From the NCBI RefSeq assembly GCF_016862455.1, contig NZ_BOMZ01000034.1:16925-80924 (forward strand): a stretch of DNA of 64,000 bases. The letters run 5' to 3'. This DNA comes from Actinoplanes utahensis (lineage in GTDB: Bacteria; Actinomycetota; Actinomycetes; Mycobacteriales; Micromonosporaceae). The stretch's first letter is position 1. Each line of letters begins with the position of its first letter. Both the position numbers and the translations under genes were made by a program. Of this stretch, positions 18,615 through 26,597 are shown in pieces. The notes below the pieces were generated by a model that searched no databases, had not been told where the DNA came from, and saw nothing but the letters and a program-made list of their open reading frames with translations.

Positions 18615-19535
18615 TCACCTCAGGAAATCGATGAGCGAGGGCTGGATCACCTTGGCCGTGGCGGCCAGGGCGGCCTGATACGAGGTCTGCTGGAGCTGCA
18701 ATTCCATGATCGCCTTTGGCAGGTCGACATCCTCGATATCGGACAGCTGCGACGACACGGACATCAAGCGATCCTCAGCGGACTGCTTCATCTGCGTAAC
18801 CCGATTGTATCGGGCACCTACGTCGGAAAGGGTTGAGTTAACGATTTCAGTGGCTTTATCAAGGTTTTTCAGGCCAGTCTGGATAGCTTCGGGATCTCCC
18901 GGTGGTTGCATGGCGGCGGTGAGACTGTCGAGGACACGGAACAACTGCGCTTCATTCGGGACGCCGTCCACCGTGTCCTCCCCGAAGACCTCGGGACCCC
19001 GGACGTCGACCCGCACCTTGGCGTTCGGGCCGATGACACGCGACGTCTCGCCGGCGAGCTCACCCTGGTAGGTGCCTTTCGTGTCGTACGCGACAGTGTC
19101 CGGAGTGGACCCACCGAAGACCGGACGGTCCAGGTACTTCGTGTTGGCGAACTGAACAAGGGTGCCTTTGATCTGATTGATCTCCTCGGCGCGCGCCTTG
19201 TTGGCCTGTGGCGTGCTGCCACCGCCGGCGCTCGCCGCCTCCAGCGTGAGGGTTCGGACCTTCTGCAGCCGCTCCGTGACGCTCTGCAGGGTGTCCTGCA
19301 CCGTGCCGAGACGGCCCATCGCGTCGTCGGCGTTGGTGGAGTACTTCTTGTTCGCGCGCACCTCGCCCCGCAACTGCAGCGCGGTCACCGTGCCGGTCGG
19401 CGAGTCCGACGGACGGCGTAACTGCTTGCCGCTGGAGATCTGGTCCTGCGCCTCCTGAGTCCGGTTGAGGTTCCGCTGGAGACCGGCCATCGTCCGGGTC
19501 TGGATGCCGCTCTGCGTCACCCGTGGACTGGTCAT
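18615..19535 (-). CDS. flgL: Flagellar hook-associated protein 3 (hook-filament junction)
   Basis: A 306-residue FlgL, the second junction protein between hook and filament. It has flagellin-like terminal helices: an N-terminal SPRVTQSGIQTRTMAGLQRN ... SSGKQLRRPSDSP and a C-terminal helix ending QQTSYQAALAATAKVIQPSLIDFLR. The central domain is short. It is secreted by the flagellar export gate without a Sec signal. It lies 14 bp after flgK in the same transcript. Confidence 0.93.
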   Translation of the reverse strand: MTSPRVTQSGIQTRTMAGLQRNLNRTQEAQDQISSGKQLRRPSDSPTGTVTALQLRGEVRANKKYSTNADDAMGRLGTVQDTLQSVTERLQKVRTLTLEAASAGGGSTPQANKARAEEINQIKGTLVQFANTKYLDRPVFGGSTPDTVAYDTKGTYQGELAGETSRVIGPNAKVRVDVRGPEVFGEDTVDGVPNEAQLFRVLDSLTAAMQPPGDPEAIQTGLKNLDKATEIVNSTLSDVGARYNRVTQMKQSAEDRLMSVSSQLSDIEDVDLPKAIMELQLQQTSYQAALAATAKVIQPSLIDFLR

Positions 19536-19549
19536 GAACGACGTCCTCC

Positions 19550-21028
19550 TTACCTGCCGACCAGGCCGGTACGGTTGATCAGCTGGTCGAGCATCGAGTC
19601 GATCGTGGTCAGGACCCGGGAGGCCGCCTCGTACCCACGCTGGTAGGTGAGCAGGTTGGTCATCTCCTCGTCGAGGTTGACCCCGGACTCCGAGTCCCGT
19701 GCGGCGTCGACCTGGTCGGTCACCGCGTTCTGGATGTCACGTCGGCGGGTCGAGGACTGGGCGGCCACCCCGAGGTCGCCGATCAGGGACTGGTACGCGG
19801 CGTCCGCGCCCGTCCGGGAGTCGGCCAGTTCGGCGAGCGCGTCGGCCCGGTCGCCGTCCAGCACCCGCGTCGCCGCATCGGCGCTCTTCGGATTCCCCGA
19901 CGAGATCGCCAGCTTGTCGACGTCATCGACGATCTCTTGGTTGACCATGATGTTCCTGGCGTTGAGTGTGGCGCCCTCCTTGGGCACGAAGAGCTGGAGA
20001 CCGGAGCTGCCGTCGTAACCGAAGGCCGCGACGGGCTGGTTGGTCTCCGGGTCGATGTTCGTGCCCGCGTGCACGCCGTTGACGTCTGCCGCCAGTTTCG
20101 TCGCGACGTCGTCCAGACGCTGCGACCAGGTCGCCAGGGTTCCGCCCTTGCGCAGCAGCTCCATCTGGGCGCCCATGGTCCCACCGGCGACCACCGGCGT
20201 GCCGTTGTCCTTCCACTGCAGATTGACGTCGAGGGTGGCCAGGTCCTCGAGCCGCGTCGCGCTGGGATCCTTGATCTGGATCTCGCGGACGTTGAATCCA
20301 CTGACCAGCTGCGCGTTTCCGATGTAGACGTTCGTCGCGCCGTTCGGCGAGTCGACAGTGGTGGCCCCGGCCAGCTCCGCCAGCTTGAGGATCTGCTGGC
20401 CGCGCTGGTCCATCAGTTCGTTCGCCTGCAGACCGGCCTGGGTGGCCACCACGATCTCGTGATTCAGCTTGGCGATCGAGGCGGCGGTCTTGTTCACCTC
20501 GCCGGCGTAGGTGTCGAGCCCGGCACGCGTTGCGACGTACTGGCTGTTCAGCGCACCGGCCGCGTCGTTGAGCGAGGCCGCGACGGTGGTCGCCTGTTCC
20601 AGCGCGGCCGCCTTCGGCGCCTTCTGCGCCGGGTGAGCGGCGACCGCGTTGAACCCGTCCCACATGTCCTGCAGGCGCGCCTGCAAGGCGGTGTCGCTGG
20701 GCTCGCCGAACACGTCCTCGATCAGGTTGTACGCGCTCGTCCGCTCGTTGTGGTAGGCGGAGTTGGCGTGCTCGGTGTAACTGCGCTGGTCCAGCGCGGT
20801 GTTGCGAAGCCGCTCGACCGAGGTGACGGTGACGCCGTTGCCGACCGCGTCGGTGGTGGCGTAGACGCCCGGCACCAGGTTGGCGTTCTGTCCGTGCATC
20901 ACCACCCGCTGCCGGGTGTACCCCTCGGTGTTCGCGTTCGCGATGTTCTGGCCTGCGACGTCCAGGCCCCGGCGCTGCGCGTACAGCGACGTGAGCGCCG
21001 TGTTGAGTCCGCTGAATGTGCTGCCCAT
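19550..21028 (-). CDS. flgK: Flagellar hook-associated protein 1
   Basis: A 492-residue FlgK, the first junction protein on the hook tip. The N-terminus carries the rod/hook signature (MGSTFSGLNTALTSLYAQRR, VAGQNIANANTEGYTRQRV). The C-terminus has the axial motif NLDEEMTNLLTYQRGYEAASRVLTTIDSMLDQLIN. It follows flgN with a 1-nt overlap (TGATG), which implies coupled translation with its own export chaperone. Confidence 0.95.
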   Translation of the reverse strand: MGSTFSGLNTALTSLYAQRRGLDVAGQNIANANTEGYTRQRVVMHGQNANLVPGVYATTDAVGNGVTVTSVERLRNTALDQRSYTEHANSAYHNERTSAYNLIEDVFGEPSDTALQARLQDMWDGFNAVAAHPAQKAPKAAALEQATTVAASLNDAAGALNSQYVATRAGLDTYAGEVNKTAASIAKLNHEIVVATQAGLQANELMDQRGQQILKLAELAGATTVDSPNGATNVYIGNAQLVSGFNVREIQIKDPSATRLEDLATLDVNLQWKDNGTPVVAGGTMGAQMELLRKGGTLATWSQRLDDVATKLAADVNGVHAGTNIDPETNQPVAAFGYDGSSGLQLFVPKEGATLNARNIMVNQEIVDDVDKLAISSGNPKSADAATRVLDGDRADALAELADSRTGADAAYQSLIGDLGVAAQSSTRRRDIQNAVTDQVDAARDSESGVNLDEEMTNLLTYQRGYEAASRVLTTIDSMLDQLINRTGLVGR

Positions 21029-21513
21029 CAGATCGCCTCATCAACCAGGGTGGGGCGCCGCACGGCGCCGCTGACGGTCTGGCCCTGCGGTCCGTACGTT
21101 TCCACAGTCTCAGCGAACGCGAGCATGGTTTCGCGAGCCGCACGCTGGCCTGCGGTGAGCAGATCACGGTTGACGTCGGCCAGGGCCCTGATCTCCGACG
21201 TCAGCATCAGGAAGGCCTTACGGTGCTGGTGCAACAGGTCGGACCAGGGATCCGGGGCCGCGTCGGCGAGCTCGCCGAGCGAGGCGTCCGGGGACAGGCC
21301 GAGTTCGGCGGCGACCTCCTGGGAGTACGCCGCGCGGATCACCTCGGTCTGCCGGATCTGATCCAGGACCACCTCGACCTCACGGGTGGCATGGCTGAGC
21401 CAGCGGGACCGGTTTGTCGCGAGGAGCAACTGCTCCTCCTCAAGCTTGAACAGCAGCATCTCCAGCAGCTCCCGCGAGCGCCAGAGGACACTGGCCAGGT
21501 CGGTCAGGCTCAC
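21028..21513 (-). CDS. flgN: Flagellar export chaperone FlgN
   Basis: A 161-residue helical protein with FlgN family features: an N-terminal helix rich in Leu/Glu (LWRSRELLEMLLFKLEEEQLLL) and a long second helix, then the C-terminal NRDLLTAGQRAARETMLAF segment that binds FlgK and FlgL. GTG 21513 is preceded by GGAGGA. It is the first gene of flgN-flgK-flgL-fliW and is divergent from fliC; a FliA-type promoter lies about 60 bp upstream. Confidence 0.88.
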   Translation of the reverse strand: MSLTDLASVLWRSRELLEMLLFKLEEEQLLLATNRSRWLSHATREVEVVLDQIRQTEVIRAAYSQEVAAELGLSPDASLGELADAAPDPWSDLLHQHRKAFLMLTSEIRALADVNRDLLTAGQRAARETMLAFAETVETYGPQGQTVSGAVRRPTLVDEAI

Positions 21514-21572
21514 CCGGTCCTCCGTCGTATAGCCGTTCGGGCGCACCCCTCGGCGGACCCGCTCATTCGGAC

Positions 21573-21600
21573 AGGTCGGCACATCCGCCGTGCCGCTGAG
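21573..21600 (-). promoter_or_regulatory. FliA-type promoter for flgN-flgK-flgL-fliW
   Basis: On the minus strand this reads CTCA-N16-GCCGACCT. The -35 is at 21597-21600 and the -10 at 21573-21580. It matches the CTCA-N16/17-GCCGAAnn form seen at the other flagellar units, with a changed -10 end. Confidence 0.6.
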
Positions 21601-21663
21601 CGGTTTCCCCCGATCGGCACTTATCTGGTTCGCCCTAAAAGCCCGAAAAAATCTCGGAGAATC

Positions 21664-21692
21664 CTCAGTGCCTCTCGGCGACCCGCCGAACA
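21664..21692 (+). promoter_or_regulatory. FliA-type promoter for fliC
   Basis: CTCA (21664-21667), a 17-nt spacer, then GCCGAACA (21685-21692). This is the cleanest match together with flhA. Transcription would start near 21700, giving a ~60-nt leader before the flagellin ATG. Confidence 0.8.
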
Positions 21693-21717
21693 GGAAGGGC
21701 GCAACACCACGGCTCAT

Positions 21718-21752
21718 GGACGGGCCGGATCAAGAGCCCAAATCAGGGAGGA
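21718..21752 (+). promoter_or_regulatory. Probable CsrA-binding leader of fliC
   Basis: The leader has GGA triplets at 21718 and 21727 and two more (21747, 21750) inside the ribosome binding site GGGAGGA. CsrA binds such paired GGA motifs. With csrA and fliW nearby, this suggests the Bacillus-type CsrA block on flagellin translation. Confidence 0.5.
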
Positions 21753-21759
21753 ATCACCA

Positions 21760-23016
21760 ATGGGTCTCCGCATCAACCAGAACATCGCCGCGCAGAACGC
21801 CTACCGGAACCTGTCCGTCACGGACAACCAGATGTCGAAGTCGCTCGAGAAGCTCTCCAGCGGCTTCCGTATCAACCGGGCGGCCGACGACGCGGCCGGC
21901 CTCTCGATCTCCGAGGGCCTGCGGGCGCAGACGGGCGGTCTCAAGGTCGCCGTCCGCAACGCCCAGGACGCCATCAGCGTCGTGCAGACCTCTGAAGGCG
22001 CCCTCAACGAGGTCACCAGCATGCTCCAGCGCATGCGTGACCTGTCGGTGCAGTCCAGCAACGCCTCGCTCGACGCGGACGCCAAGAAGGCCGCGAACGC
22101 CGAATTCCAGCAGCTCTCCCAGGAGATCGACCGGATCGGCGAGACCACGGCGTTCGGCAAGTCGAAGCTGCTCGACGGCTCCTTCGGCATGGCCGCGAAG
22201 AAGGAGGGCACCGCGCTGACGGGCACCCCGGCGTCGGGTACCACCCCCGCCGTGCAGGCCACGCTGCCGGCCACCAGCGGCGCGATCTCGATCACTGATA
22301 TCGGAGGGAAGACCCTCGACACCCAGATCGACGTCGGCGACATCGCGCTGACCGAGACCGACAAGAACGGCGACGAGGTCGCCCTCAGCCCGCAGGCAGC
22401 GGCCAAGAAGATGACCGAGGCCATCTCCACCGCCCTGAAGGACGCCGGTCACGGCGATGTCACGATGGAGGTCTCCGCCGAGATCGACAAGACGAGCGGC
22501 GACGTCACCTTCAGCGTCGCCGGCACGACCGGCTTCAAGGCCACCATCGGCACCCTGGTCGACGCCTCCCAGGGCGACGGGGCCGACCCGATCGAGAACG
22601 CGACGCCGGGCGCGTTCCAGATCGGCGCCAACGCGGGCGAGACCCTGAGCGTCGGCATCGGCGCCGTCAACTCGAAGACCCTGGGCCTGTCGAGCCTCGA
22701 CCTGACCAAGCCCGCCACCCCGGGCGGCGGCAAGTCGGGTGCGGAGGAGGCGATGAAGGCGCTCGACACCGCCATCCAGTCGGTCTCCGACACGCGGGCC
22801 AAGCTGGGTGCCCACCAGAACCGCTTCGAGCACACGATCAACAACCTGAACGTGGCGGTCGAGAACCTGTCCGCATCGGAGTCGCGGATCCGGGACACCG
22901 ACATGGCCCAGGAGATGGTCGGCTTCACCCGCAACCAGATCCTGACCCAGGCCGGCACCTCGATGCTCTCGCAGGCCAACCAGGGCTCGCAGGGCGTGCT
23001 CTCGCTGCTCCGCTGA
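21760..23016 (+). CDS. fliC: Flagellin
   Basis: A 418-residue filament protein. The N-terminal D0/D1 helices (MGLRINQNIAAQNAYRNLSV, KSLEKLSSGFRINRAADDAAG, MLQRMRDLSVQSSN) and C-terminal D1/D0 (RAKLGAHQNRFEHTINNLNV, ESRIRDTDMAQEMV, ending SQGVLSLLR) are canonical. The middle ~170 residues, rich in Thr/Ala/Asp, are the variable surface domain. ATG 21760 follows GGGAGGA. It has its own promoter and a strong terminator, as expected for the most highly expressed flagellar gene. Only this one flagellin is in the window. Confidence 0.97.
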   Translation: MGLRINQNIAAQNAYRNLSVTDNQMSKSLEKLSSGFRINRAADDAAGLSISEGLRAQTGGLKVAVRNAQDAISVVQTSEGALNEVTSMLQRMRDLSVQSSNASLDADAKKAANAEFQQLSQEIDRIGETTAFGKSKLLDGSFGMAAKKEGTALTGTPASGTTPAVQATLPATSGAISITDIGGKTLDTQIDVGDIALTETDKNGDEVALSPQAAAKKMTEAISTALKDAGHGDVTMEVSAEIDKTSGDVTFSVAGTTGFKATIGTLVDASQGDGADPIENATPGAFQIGANAGETLSVGIGAVNSKTLGLSSLDLTKPATPGGGKSGAEEAMKALDTAIQSVSDTRAKLGAHQNRFEHTINNLNVAVENLSASESRIRDTDMAQEMVGFTRNQILTQAGTSMLSQANQGSQGVLSLLR

Positions 23017-23034
23017 GCAACCCGATAGCAACCC
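23017..23034 (+). promoter_or_regulatory. TcrA-type direct repeat before fliD
   Basis: GCAACCC-GATA-GCAACCC is two 7-bp direct repeats with 4 nt between. It starts immediately after the fliC stop and ends 7 bp before the -35 of the fliD promoter candidate, the same geometry as at flgB and flbD. Confidence 0.6.
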
Positions 23035-23041
23035 TCAGCAA

Positions 23042-23069
23042 CTGAATCCGTAGCGCGAACGACCGAAGA
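23042..23069 (+). promoter_or_regulatory. Weak FliA-type promoter for fliD
   Basis: CTGA-N16-ACCGAAGA has one mismatch in each half to CTCA / GCCGAAnn. Support comes mainly from its exact position 7 bp after the direct repeat. The expected start of transcription falls inside the left arm of the fliC terminator. Confidence 0.45.
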
Positions 23070-23070
23070 G

Positions 23071-23103
23071 GGGGGTAGCCGGCACGCCTAGCCGGCTACC
23101 CCC
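23071..23103 (+). terminator. Terminator of fliC
   Basis: A 13-bp perfect inverted repeat (23071-23083 and 23091-23103) with a 7-nt loop, about 55 bp after the fliC stop. A transcript begun at the fliD promoter would contain only part of the left arm and so escape it. Confidence 0.85.
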
Positions 23104-23141
23104 GCTCCGTGATCGTCGTCGGTGAAGGAAAGTAGGTTTCC

Positions 23142-24557
23142 GTGAGCAGCTCTGTCGACGGCCTCGTCAGCGGCCTCAGTACCTCCTCGATGATCCAGCA
23201 GATGATGCAGGTCGAGGCCGCGCCGCAGACGAAGCTCAAGAACAAGGTCGAGACCGCCCAGACCACCGTCACGTCCTACCAGGCGATCAACACCAAGCTC
23301 GCGGCCGCGGAGACGGCGGGTAAGGCGATCGGCCGGCTCGAGACCTGGCGCACGATGAAGACCAAGTCCAGCTCCGAGTCGGTGACCGCCACATCCGGTG
23401 GCCTCAGTGCCATGGCCGGCAACGTCAAGTTCGACGTCAAGTCGGTGGCTCGCCCTCAGACCACCGTCTTGCGTGTCGACACCACCGCCGACAACGCGCT
23501 TCCCCCCTCGTTCGACATCAAGATCGGCAAGAACGACGGGACCGGCGTCGCCGACCCCAGCGCTACCCACACCATCACGCTCTCCGGCGACCCCATGCCC
23601 ACGCCGACGCCGGACAACCTGGCCGCGGCGATCAACAGCGCCGACATCGGCATCCGCGCCTACGTCGTGAAGACCGGGGAAAACGTGGGCATGCTGCAGC
23701 TCACCGGCGCGAAGGCGGGCGCTGAGAACGGGTTCGAGCTGGTCGGATTCGAGGGCCTCGGCCTCCCCGACCCGGAAACCGGCCTGACCACCGACCCGGC
23801 CACCACCGTGGCGTCGAACGCGGTGCTCAAGATGAACCCGGACGCCGGATCCGCCGCGTACGAGGTGACCAGCGACAGCAACACCTTCACCGGCCTGATG
23901 CCAGGCGTGACCGTCACCGTCTCCAAGGAGGAGAACGGTGTGACCGTCGACGCGACGACGGATGTGGACGCCATCGCGGCCAAGTTCAAGGCGTTCGTCG
24001 ACGCCACGAACGAAGCGCTCACCGAGATCAAGACGCAGACCGCGTATGACCCGGAGACCCGCAAGGGCTCGCCGCTGACCGGTGACTTCACCATCCGGCA
24101 GATGTCCCAAGCCCTGCTCAGCGAGATCAGCACCGGGCTCACCAGCAAGAAGTCGCTGGATGCGGACGGCAAGGTGGTGAGCGAGCCGTTCGACTTCGGC
24201 GCGGACGGTCCCTCGCTCAGCCGGCTCGGCATCAAGATCGGCGAAGGCGGCCTCCTGGAGTTCAAGGAGAGCGCCTTCAAGGAGACCTACACCAAAGACC
24301 CGGCGTTGGCCGGGGAAGCCGGCATGGCCTTCGGCAGCAATATGGGGATCCTCACCAACCGGCAGCAGAAGACGGTCAAAAGCGTGGTCGAGGGCCGCAA
24401 GACCGAGATCGAGACGCTTAACGACCAGGTCAGCAACTGGGACATCCGCCTGGCGTCCCGGCGTCAGGCGCTGCAGCGGCAGTACGCCGCCCTGGAGACG
24501 GCTCTCGGCAAGCTGCAAAACCAGTCGAGCTGGCTCAGCGGACAGCTCGGCGGCTGA
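23142..24557 (+). CDS. fliD: Flagellar filament cap protein FliD (HAP2)
   Basis: A 471-residue cap protein that folds flagellin at the filament tip. The N-terminus (SSVDGLVSGLSTSSMIQQMM) and the following coiled segment are typical. The C-terminal FliD_C part includes GDFTIRQMSQALLSEISTGL and a final coiled coil ending RRQALQRQYAALETALGKLQNQSSWLSGQL. GTG 23142 has GAAGGAAAG upstream. It begins the fliD-fliS-fliT-like unit. Confidence 0.95.
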   Translation: MSSSVDGLVSGLSTSSMIQQMMQVEAAPQTKLKNKVETAQTTVTSYQAINTKLAAAETAGKAIGRLETWRTMKTKSSSESVTATSGGLSAMAGNVKFDVKSVARPQTTVLRVDTTADNALPPSFDIKIGKNDGTGVADPSATHTITLSGDPMPTPTPDNLAAAINSADIGIRAYVVKTGENVGMLQLTGAKAGAENGFELVGFEGLGLPDPETGLTTDPATTVASNAVLKMNPDAGSAAYEVTSDSNTFTGLMPGVTVTVSKEENGVTVDATTDVDAIAAKFKAFVDATNEALTEIKTQTAYDPETRKGSPLTGDFTIRQMSQALLSEISTGLTSKKSLDADGKVVSEPFDFGADGPSLSRLGIKIGEGGLLEFKESAFKETYTKDPALAGEAGMAFGSNMGILTNRQQKTVKSVVEGRKTEIETLNDQVSNWDIRLASRRQALQRQYAALETALGKLQNQSSWLSGQLGG

Positions 24558-24607
24558 CGACCTTCACCCGACCCCGGCCGACCACTGCCCCTGACCGAGG
24601 GAGACTC

Positions 24608-24979
24608 ATGAGCGCACCCAACCTTCGCGACCGTTACCTGCAGGACTCGATCAACACGGCATCGCCGGGCAAACTGCTGGTCATGCTGTACGACCGGCTC
24701 ATCCTCGACCTGATGCACGGCGAGGAGGCGATCCGGCACAACGACCGGGCCCTGGCCAACGATCGGATCTCGCACGCGCAGGAGATCGTGCTGGAGCTCC
24801 GCGCCACCCTGAACCTGGAAGCCTGGGACGGTGCTCCCGGCCTGGCCAGCCTGTACGGCTTCATCATCACCGAGCTGATCGGCGCCAACATCAAGCAGGA
24901 CGCCGACCGGGTCGCGAGCTGCCGGAAGTTGCTGGAGCCGCTGCGCGACGCGTGGCGCGAGGCCGCGGCCGCGACATGA
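24608..24979 (+). CDS. fliS: Flagellin export chaperone FliS
   Basis: A 123-residue four-helix protein with the FliS signature YLQDSINTASPGKLLVMLYD near the N-terminus and LYGFIITELIGANIKQD later. It binds the C-terminal helix of flagellin in the cytoplasm and delivers it to FlhA. GAGGGAGA precedes the ATG. Its stop overlaps the next start (ATGA). Confidence 0.95.
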   Translation: MSAPNLRDRYLQDSINTASPGKLLVMLYDRLILDLMHGEEAIRHNDRALANDRISHAQEIVLELRATLNLEAWDGAPGLASLYGFIITELIGANIKQDADRVASCRKLLEPLRDAWREAAAAT

Positions 24980-25314
24980 GCACCGCGACGGAGAGCGGCC
25001 TGGACTGGCGGGCTGCCTGGACCGCCGCGCTGGACGACCTGGAGATGGACGTCCTCGCGGTCGAGACGATGCTGCTCGACGAGCGCCGCCTCGCCGAGAC
25101 TCCGCCGGCGAATCCGTGGCGGCCGCCGACCGAACTGGGCGCTCTGCCGTTGGAGCTCAGGCCGCGGGCCGACGAGATCCTCACCCGGCAGCTGGCCGTG
25201 GCGGAGGAGATCGCCAAGCGGCTGACCGCGAACCGCCAGCAGATGGCGATGACCTCCCGGATCGAGACCGGTGAGGCGGTCAAACGCCCGGTTTACCTGG
25301 ATTTCGCAATCTAG
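24976..25314 (+). CDS. Small helical protein in the FliT position
   Basis: A 112-residue protein with no recognisable motif. It is acidic at the start (DWRAAWTAALDDLEMDVLAVETMLL), has a Pro-rich middle (PPANPWRPPTELG) and a long helix (ADEILTRQLAVAEEIAKRLTANRQQM). It overlaps fliS by 4 bp (ATGA) and ends the fliD operon, the slot where other bacteria keep fliT, the FliD chaperone. A FliT-like role is an inference from size, helicity and position, not from sequence similarity. Confidence 0.6.
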   Translation: MSTATESGLDWRAAWTAALDDLEMDVLAVETMLLDERRLAETPPANPWRPPTELGALPLELRPRADEILTRQLAVAEEIAKRLTANRQQMAMTSRIETGEAVKRPVYLDFAI

Positions 25315-25329
25315 ATCCCATATGGCACA

Positions 25330-25361
25330 GGTCCCGGACCCCGCAAGGGGCCGGGACCTTT
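25330..25361 (+). terminator. Terminator of the fliD operon
   Basis: The GC-rich stem GGTCCCGG(A)CCCC pairs with GGGGCCGGGACC across a GCAA tetraloop, with one bulged A, followed by TTT. A classic intrinsic terminator. Confidence 0.9.
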
Positions 25362-25367
25362 CTGTGT

Positions 25368-25385
25368 GCAACCTCCCAGCAACCG
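25368..25385 (+). promoter_or_regulatory. TcrA-type direct repeat before flgB
   Basis: GCAACCT-CCCA-GCAACCG has one mismatch to the GCA(A/C)CCG-N4-GCA(A/C)CCG form recalled for A. missouriensis TcrA. It ends 7 bp before the -35 of the flgB promoter. Confidence 0.7.
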
Positions 25386-25392
25386 GTTGCGA

Positions 25393-25420
25393 CTCAGCGG
25401 ATCCGGGAGCGCGCCGAAGT
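25393..25420 (+). promoter_or_regulatory. FliA-type promoter for the flgB operon
   Basis: CTCA (25393-25396), a 16-nt spacer and GCCGAAGT (25413-25420). It stands about 70 bp before flgB and would drive flgB through fliI. Confidence 0.8.
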
Positions 25421-25492
25421 GCAGGGTACGAGCACGGATCGCTCACCGAAAAGCCACGGATCGGCTCCACGGAATCGACTAGGGAGTTCGCC

Positions 25493-25840
25493 TTGTTCGA
25501 CGACCGCGCATCCGCCTCTCTCCGCGTCTCCATCGCCGGGCTCGCCGCCCGGCAGCAGGCCATCGCCAACAACATCGCCAACATCGAGACCCCCGGTTAC
25601 CGGGCACGTAAGGTCAAGTTCGAGGAGGCGCTGCAGAGCGCCGTCACCCGGGGCCAGTCTCCGCTCGGGGTGACCCCGAGCGTGCATGAGTCGCTCGAGC
25701 CGACCCGGCTCAACGGCAACAACGTCAACCTCGACCAGGAAACGTTGTCGCACGTCGACACCACGATGCGTTACAACCTCGCCATCCGGGCGCTCGACGG
25801 CAAGTACAACTCGCTGCGCGAAGCCATCAAGGGGGCCTGA
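25493..25840 (+). CDS. flgB: Flagellar basal-body proximal rod protein FlgB
   Basis: A 115-residue rod subunit. It has the rod signature ARQQAIANNIANIETPGYRARKVKFEEAL and a C-terminal helix (RYNLAIRALDGKYNSLREAIKG). TTG 25493 is preceded by AGGGAG at 6 nt and gives the normal FlgB N-terminus, so the longer upstream frame is rejected. It is the first gene of flgB-flgC-fliE-fliF-fliG-fliH-fliI. Confidence 0.92.
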   Translation: MFDDRASASLRVSIAGLAARQQAIANNIANIETPGYRARKVKFEEALQSAVTRGQSPLGVTPSVHESLEPTRLNGNNVNLDQETLSHVDTTMRYNLAIRALDGKYNSLREAIKGA

Positions 25841-25842
25841 CG

Positions 25843-26235
25843 ATGAGCACCTTCAACGCCATCGGCATCGCCGGTAGCGGCGTCACCGTCTACCGCAAGT
25901 GGCTGGACGCGGTCGCCGACAACCTCGCGAACATCAACACCACCACGCGTACCAGCGAGAACGCCTTCCAGGCCCGGTACGTCGCGGCGCGTGCAGCGCA
26001 GGACGGCAACGGGGCCGAGGTCGCCGGAATCCAATACGGCAACGCCGAGGGGATCCTGGCCTACGAGCCGGACAACCCGCTCGCCGACGCCGAGGGTTAC
26101 GTCCGCCGGCCGGACATCGACATGGGCAACCAGATGGCCCAGCTCATGATGGCCCAGCGCTCCTACCAGGCCAACCTCGCGGTCGTCGACCGGGCACGTG
26201 AGTCGTACAACGCCGCGATCAACCTCGGGAAGTGA
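25843..26235 (+). CDS. flgC: Flagellar basal-body rod protein FlgC
   Basis: A 130-residue proximal rod subunit. The N-terminal helix NAIGIAGSGVTVYRKWLDAVADNLANINTTT and the C-terminal PDIDMGNQMAQLMMAQRSYQANLAVV are diagnostic of FlgC. It starts 2 bp after flgB and its stop overlaps the GTG of fliE (GTGA). Confidence 0.95.
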   Translation: MSTFNAIGIAGSGVTVYRKWLDAVADNLANINTTTRTSENAFQARYVAARAAQDGNGAEVAGIQYGNAEGILAYEPDNPLADAEGYVRRPDIDMGNQMAQLMMAQRSYQANLAVVDRARESYNAAINLGK

Positions 26236-26597
26236 TCACCTTGACCTCACCGATCAGTCCGCTCGGCGGATTCTCCGGCATCGAAGGAATCAGCGGTCGC
26301 GGCGTCGGCCTGGGTGGCCTCAACGGCCTCGGCAGCATGCTCGGCACCTCGGAGACCCAGGCGCCCAGCGGCCCCAACGCCGACTTCGCCGGCATGCTCG
26401 CCAAGGGCATCGAGAACGTCCAGGCCTCCCAGACCAAGGCTGCCGACCTCGCGGTTCAGGTGGCCGACGGCCGCCTCCAGGACCCGGCGCAGTACACCAT
26501 GGCCGCCACCGAGGCGGGTCTCGGCCTGCAACTGACCATGGCCGTCCGGAACAAGGCCGTCGAGGCGTTCCAGGAGATCATGAGGATGCAGGCATGA
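26232..26597 (+). CDS. fliE: Flagellar hook-basal body complex protein FliE
   Basis: A 121-residue protein that joins the MS ring to the rod. The C-terminal half is typical (FAGMLAKGIENVQASQTKAADLAVQVADGRLQDPAQYTMAATEAGLGLQLTMAVRNKAVEAFQEIMRMQ). The N-terminal ~45 residues are Gly-rich. The start codon overlaps the flgC stop. A 60-bp tandem repeat separates it from fliF. Confidence 0.93.
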   Translation: MITLTSPISPLGGFSGIEGISGRGVGLGGLNGLGSMLGTSETQAPSGPNADFAGMLAKGIENVQASQTKAADLAVQVADGRLQDPAQYTMAATEAGLGLQLTMAVRNKAVEAFQEIMRMQA

